Origin: Mucidula mucida
Lineage: Eukaryota; Basidiomycota; Agaricomycetes; Agaricales; Physalacriaceae
Assembly: GCA_015501055.1 (NCBI GenBank)
Contig: JADNYV010000035.1
Coordinates: 62,001 to 126,000, forward strand
Direction of reading: 5' to 3'
DNA length: 64,000 bases
Shown: positions 59,513-64,000 of the stretch, piece by piece
How positions within the stretch are numbered: the first letter of the stretch is position 1
Layout: the number at the start of each line of letters is the position of its first letter
Notes under the pieces: generated by a model
Databases searched by the model: none
What the model was told of the DNA's origin: nothing
What the model saw: the letters and a program-made list of their open reading frames with translations, nothing else
Made by a program: the position numbers and the translations under genes

Positions 59513-60270
59513 CTTACGCCGAGTGCCCATGTAGAACAGAAAGACCAGAAGATTATCCGCCCCGCGACGTAACCTGTAGACAGTGGCTTCTCCAATGTAG
59601 AAAGAACAAGAGGCCCCGTTGAGTTCTTATCAATACACCAAAGTCGCAGGTTGGCCTGCGCGGAGGTAAGAGCGGGGGTGTACGTCGGATCGGACCACTC
59701 GTCGTCGTCCCGTCAGACAATCGCAGCGAAGAAAGATGCCAGCAATGAACGATAATCCAAAGGAACAGCTTGACCTCCGAATGGAAGCACTACGAGGCGG
59801 AAGAAGACAGTATGAAAGCCCTAGGCAGAATCATGATAATCCTCTTTCTGGGCAGTGGGCGAGAACGCGTGCAGTGGTGGTGACGGCGGTGACGAACGAT
59901 TACTGACAGACCCAAAAAATCCGGCAAGTAGTCAGAAGACCGGCCTGCGGGCCGTCCAGTCACCGTTCTCCTCCCATCTCCTGCGCTGTTCTTTCAAGAC
60001 AAGAGATTTCTGGTGTAGGTTCCAGCCTTTTTCTTAGTGAGTTTTTCTCTTTCTCCATGGCACTGCTGATGATAGTGGTCTTCCCCAAGCTTCTCAACTA
60101 TACAAATGTCTTGGTGCATTCGACGCGCACGACACAGCCTTGCTTGAATATGCCTCAAAGCCAGTATAATCACCATCTCTTCACTCACGCGGGTTGAGGA
60201 CCGACGGAAGGATGTTAAATACTCTCGTTCACAAACAAATTGCTAACACGTCTTTCCATAACACATTCCA

Positions 60271-61418
60271 TTATCGACCAATTCTCGCGTTCTCCGTCGC
60301 TTCTTCCATCGCCTTCGCTACGACAGCACCATGGCTGTCACAACACGCCCCGAGGTTACTAATAATCCCGTCTCTATCCATTTCTTTCGTCTCGTCATTC
60401 AACCCTTGACCGCGATGCGCCTTCAGTAGACTGTGACTGCAGAGATTGACGATGACCGCACTGAAATCACGATCGATGTCCAAGGCATTCGGATTGGTTA
60501 GGTCCAGGTTTTGCACAGGCGATACGATGATAATGTTACTGGGATGCATCTTGTTGTGGGCGATACCACAGTCATGAAAGGACTGCAACGCCGCGAAGCT
60601 CAGCGGTACCTAGAGCTCATGCATAAGGTTATTGGCATCGGCAGTATCTGTTTCGAGCTGACCAGTTTCTTGTATAGCATAATATGGCGTTCCCAAGAAT
60701 CTGAGTCCCCATCATGTTCTGGATCCTCCTCGGAGAATTCGTTGGCCAACTGATAAAGCGTGAAGCCCTCGACGTACTCCAGGACTAGGCCTTCTCGTCA
60801 TTAGGCATATTCACCTTGATAGGTAGAGCAATATTGCGATGGAACAGGACGTACCTCAAATAACCCGAACATGTACGGAATAGTCTTGCCTTGTACTTCA
60901 AAGAGGTGTCTGTAGGCTAACACCTCACCGCCTGCAAGTTGACGGCGAGTGTCGAATTTCATCAACGGATGGTCCGAGTCTAGAAGGGGAAGGTCCATCG
61001 CGGATTGTTGGTAGATTTATAGAATGACTCGTCGTTCTTGGATGCCAGCTGGGTCGACATGGGCTTCCCAGATTTGACAGAGCCTCCTCTCTTCATCCGA
61101 CTCAGGCTCACACTCTATTGCCTTCGCAAGCCTTACACGGAAACGTTGATTGACGTTCGGCTGAGCGAACGTCGGTAAGGCTCGAGCATCGAGTGCCTGT
61201 GCACGTGGAATAAAAGAGAAGCGCTGCATCCCAAAGTCGTATCCCTTCCGGAGAGGACACTGGAGCGCTGCTTTCGCATCCTTCTTCACGCCCTTTGTGA
61301 AAGCTTCGATAGCTTCTGCGCTCGTTGCATCGAAAGGCAGATTGAAGAGTGGCTGGCCGTCTTCTGTCTCCCCGTCAGCGGTGATGCGACAGGGTTGGAG
61401 TACGGTGAAGTCAGCCAT
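60271..61418 (-). pseudogene. Dead protein-kinase-like gene 1
   Basis: Starts MADFTVLQPCRITADGETED and runs to ESDEERRLCQIWEAHVDP, then ERRVIL and a TAA at 61017-61019. The same frame continues IYQQSAMDLPLLDSDHPLMK, so the stop replaces one codon of the pattern VIL-K-IYQQS, the expected ATP-binding lysine (AAA to TAA). It goes on LAGGEVLAYRHLFEVQGKTI, PYMFGLFEV. After an intron, NMPNDEKA is followed by a one-base deletion near 60788 before VLEYVEGFTLYQLANEFSEE. The catalytic loop reads CGIAHNKMHPSNIII, lacking the catalytic Asp, and the DFG position reads VNL. The end is ENARIGR at 60271. The lost catalytic residues suggest it was a pseudokinase even before the nonsense change. Confidence 0.8.
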
Positions 61419-61625
61419 TAGGACAAGGCGATGCGAGAAGGAAGGTGACCTGAAAACACAGGTTAATGGAAGGCAGGTGGTGAGTGCTTTTGTACGTTTA
61501 CAAGAGCGGAGATCGTATTGTCTTAGCGAATTGTCGTTGTGTTTAGACGAGCACATCGGCCCTACTAGGGTAGGAGTCACATTTTCATTACCTGGTACCT
61601 ACATGGCGCATTAACTCTCCCTGGA

Positions 61626-62700
61626 TTACTCTGACTCCGACGACTCGTCGTCCAAGTCGGCGGCACTATCGTCGCTTACCACTTTCTGCCAACCTAGCTT
61701 TTCTATGAGCCCTCGTCCCCCCTGTCTAGTAGTCGCCCACTTATTGAAGCCGGGGTACACGGCGCGGCAATAGAGAGGTAAAACCGTAGCCGCTCGATAG
61801 AGCTGTTTCTCTTCGCACTGCCTCTCCTGGCTTACATGCAGTGCACTTTCAGTGAAATCAATGAGTATGATTTGATTATCAATCCATATCATATTCCCAA
61901 GGTCGATGTCTCGGTGTAAGATTCCACGTCAACGTAAAATGTTGTACGCCTTGAGGATTTCTTCAGTCTACCATGTATGTCATCAGTACTTATTCAATGC
62001 GGGCGGAGGAGAAGGACTTGCGATGTCTGGAAGCATCTCTATGAGTGTTGCCTTATCGTCGGAAGCCTCGCAGTTGTCAGCCCATGTAGACAAAGTTTCT
62101 CCAGGAATGCTTTCGAGTATCAAGAAGTGAGCTTCTTCGTTGTTAGGCATGCGGACCTGACAATACGTGAGTTCGAGAAAAAGGAGTTCCTCATTTTTCG
62201 ACGCACCTTTGTCGTTCCATAGTAGTACGGGATCAGTTGTCCCTGGTTACGCGCAAGAGCCTGTCTGTACATTACATGCTCGGCATTGGCCACATAATCG
62301 GGAAAGGTGTGCTTCACTAGGCGTTTGGCGACGGGTACCCTCGAGCTCGGATGGGGGAGGAGAGATGGTTGAATGATTTTGACAGCAACCGCAGCGAGTA
62401 CTTCACCGCGGGCGTTCTCTATATACGCTTGTTCTCAAGCGTTTTGAGTCTGCCTAGGGGAGACTAGTCAAGAAGGGGATGTGGGTCTATCGTCGCGTCG
62501 AAGGACCATCCGGAATATAGAGGCGCTCGGAGTGCATTGCGCTTATCATCCGATAGCTTTTTGCAATTTGCGAGAACGGTACCGTGGTCGTTGACGTCGA
62601 GAGGCGGTGCAAAATGCGGAAGCCATTTGCCGTTGTAAGAGATATCGTTATCAGGACCAAAGGGATTGAGCGGAGGAGTGAATGCTTCGGGCTCAGATTA
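61626..62700 (-). pseudogene. Dead protein-kinase-like gene 2
   Basis: Tandem to kinase-like gene 1. The N-terminal part is SYNGKWLPHFAPPLDVND, ANCKKLSDDKRNALRAPLYS, GWSFDATIDPHPLLD and then TAG (62464-62466). It continues (with TGA at 62435-62437) EQAYIENARGEVLAAVAVKI with the ATP lysine, HTFPDYVANAEHVMYRQALA, QGQLIPYYYGTTK; after an intron VRMPNNEEAHFLILESIPGE. The catalytic part EEILKAYNILR-TGA-RGILHRDIDLGN has a stop at 61929-61931, then IIILIDFTESALHV-like sequence with intact HRD and DF. It ends DDSAADLDDESSESE at 61626. Two of the stops fit CGA to TGA, a C-to-T change at CpG. The 5' end is not certain. Confidence 0.78.
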
Positions 62701-62945
62701 TGTGGCAGGCATCATCAAGCTGATATTTTACGAAGAGCTATTTTGCGTGGGCGACCATCCGAAAAGCTTTGAAGGGTCGGCCTTGGTAAACGTTGAACAA
62801 TCCATTTGGGTAAGAAGATGGTAGAGTGGCACTGATGCTACAGTACGCGCCCAAGCATGTACAGAGTGGATCAATCGCTACGACAGTCAGCGAGCGTATG
62901 CAAAAGTGCCGGCGGCATGTCGTGCCAATTTGTCCGTGTTTTCGC

Positions 62946-64000
62946 GTCCCATTTCTAACTACTTGCCGCATTTTTCGTCACCTCCCTCACTACCACTGCG
63001 CGCTTTGTGGCCCAGAAAGAGGAACATCATGATTCTGGCCGTGTAAAGCTTGGGCTGCCATACTGTCGTCGTCCGCTTCCAGTCGGATCCTTTGGATCAT
63101 CGCTCGTTGTCTTTCCTAGCACGACGACGATGCATCTGGTCCATCCAGCTCCGATCCGACGTCGGTCACACACACACCCGCCCTTTCCCCGCCCAGGCCA
63201 ACTTGCGACTTTGGCGTATTGACGTCAATAAGAACCTAACGAGGCCTCTTGCTCTTTTTACATTGGAGAAGCCACTGTCTACAGGTTACGTCGCGGGGCG
63301 GATAATCTTCTGGTATTTCTGTTCTACATGGGCACTCGGCGTAAGATCTCTGTCTTCTGCTCTAGAACAGACGTGTCATTGTAGGCCTTAGATGTGCGGA
63401 TCGAATGCTGATGAAAATTTCTTGCTGATAGCACGAGCCAGAATATTTCCTGCCATTTTGTAGTCTGAAAAGGCATCTCTCTCTTCGGCTCTGAAATAGA
63501 GTTAAGCCATAGATGTGCGTATCGATTTCTAGTCAAGATATCTTGCTAATGAAATGCGCCAGAATATTTCCTGTCATTTAGTAGTCTGAACTTAACGTGG
63601 ATGAATGGATCAGACGTCAACATTGCTCAGGGGTGCCGGTATGTGGCGCATAATACTTATCTGGCTCTGGATACGTTCTGCTTGGCCGAAGTCGCTCGAA
63701 CTGACGATTTCGAATTGTTCGACATTGTCAGACCGAGAGCAAAGGCGGAGCCTCTGACAGAAGCTTGCTACTAGCACCGGGCCTTCTGACCGCCGAGCGG
63801 AGGGTGTATCCCTTGCGACCATGCACATACTGCAGCTGAGCTTCAAAGGATCTGAATCTACATCTGAGATAGGAAAGGTATTTCGTACTGGTTGGCAATC
63901 CTACGCTTAACGGCGTTAAAGCCGTTGCCCATTGTCTGTCACATGACCAATATTTCCAGTGGAATTCGCTCTCTCACTCTTTGCTCTTGTCGTCCACACT
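62946..64000 (+). repeat. Zinc-finger duplication unit, copy C (cut by window end)
   Basis: Direct orientation, like copy A. The outer boundary is near CTAACTACTTGCCGCATTTT (A: near 34,955; B: near 59,940). From about 63313 to 64000 it is essentially identical to copy B inverted. The window ends about 170 bases before the expected zinc-finger ATG, so the gene itself is not seen. Confidence 0.8.
63909..63926. promoter_or_regulatory. Inverted-repeat site, copy C promoter
   Basis: AACGGCGTTAAAGCCGTT, same site and spacer base as copy B. Confidence 0.5.

Larger units (their letters stand above)
57180..60110 (-). repeat. Zinc-finger duplication unit, copy B (inverted)
   Basis: Inverted relative to copies A and C. 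The part 58272-59088 is nearly identical to copy A; 58858-59545 is essentially identical to copy C (positions x match 122858-x); beyond 59545 similarity to C drops to roughly 85% and continues to about 59,944. The outer end also resembles A to about 60,110. Confidence 0.85.

Noticed and set aside
59322..59534. 70-codon frame identical in B and C
   Set aside because: It spans the 121-base tandem duplication in non-coding upstream DNA; identity reflects the inverted repeat, not protein selection.
1..64000. Transposable elements, CRISPR arrays, rRNA and tRNA genes
   Set aside because: No transposase or reverse transcriptase motifs, long terminal repeats, regularly spaced short repeats, or convincing tRNA A/B boxes were seen by eye.
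34764..64000. The zinc-finger units as transposons
   Set aside because: No terminal inverted repeats, target-site duplications or transposase; borders fade into diverged sequence, which fits segmental duplication.

Overview
The window is nuclear DNA of a basidiomycete, most likely a wood- or litter-decaying agaricomycete. The evidence is genes split by many 45-100 bp GT-AG introns, a CBM1-bearing GH7 cellobiohydrolase, an AA14-type copper oxygenase with the oxidase tail found in mushrooms, a secreted cysteine-rich 'glycopeptide' protein, an RTA1 membrane protein and repeated fungal kinase genes. No bacterial operons, CRISPR, rRNA or convincing tRNA were seen. Coordinates for spliced genes run from start to stop codon and include introns.

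Layout. 0-9 kb: edge of a minus-strand gene, a damaged cytochrome P450, a GH7 cellobiohydrolase with two one-base lesions, and a Ser/Thr kinase. 9.8-20 kb: a saccharopine-dehydrogenase-like oxidoreductase, a small unknown protein, two tandem methionine-permease-type transporters, and another unknown protein. 20.5-34.5 kb: translation factor eIF2A, an aldo/keto reductase, an unrecognised five-exon gene with a clear TATA box (plus a decayed copy of its promoter 2.8 kb away), a Zn2Cys6 regulator, a second Ser/Thr kinase related to the first, and a basic hypothetical protein. 34.8-41.2 kb: first copy (A) of a C2H2 zinc-finger unit, an RTA1 protein, and a broken second copy of the saccharopine-dehydrogenase-like gene. 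41.8-48.6 kb: AA14-type LPMO and carnitine acetyltransferase. 50.5-56.5 kb: glycopeptide-type secreted protein, a UstYa-family oxidase, and a secreted cysteine-containing protein with Kex2-like sites. 56.9-64 kb: inverted zinc-finger unit (B), two decayed kinase genes, and the promoter part of a third unit (C), cut by the window edge.

The most unusual structure is the zinc-finger unit. Copies A (plus) and B (minus) share an almost identical promoter and N-terminal half over about 0.8 kb, then switch abruptly to strongly diverged sequence carrying the first two zinc fingers. Copies B and C are inverted arms around the dead kinases. This looks like gene conversion or recombination homogenising the control half while the DNA-binding half drifts.

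A second pattern is a set of single-base frameshifts, all explicable as shortening of a base run by one, in the P450, GH7, one permease, eIF2A and a dead kinase. This could be real decay in some genes, but its presence in eIF2A, a usually well conserved factor, raises the possibility of assembly error. The substrate-degrading enzymes (GH7, AA14), transporters and redox genes are not arranged as one obvious pathway; the region reads as an accessory, duplication-rich chromosomal segment with a few housekeeping genes.
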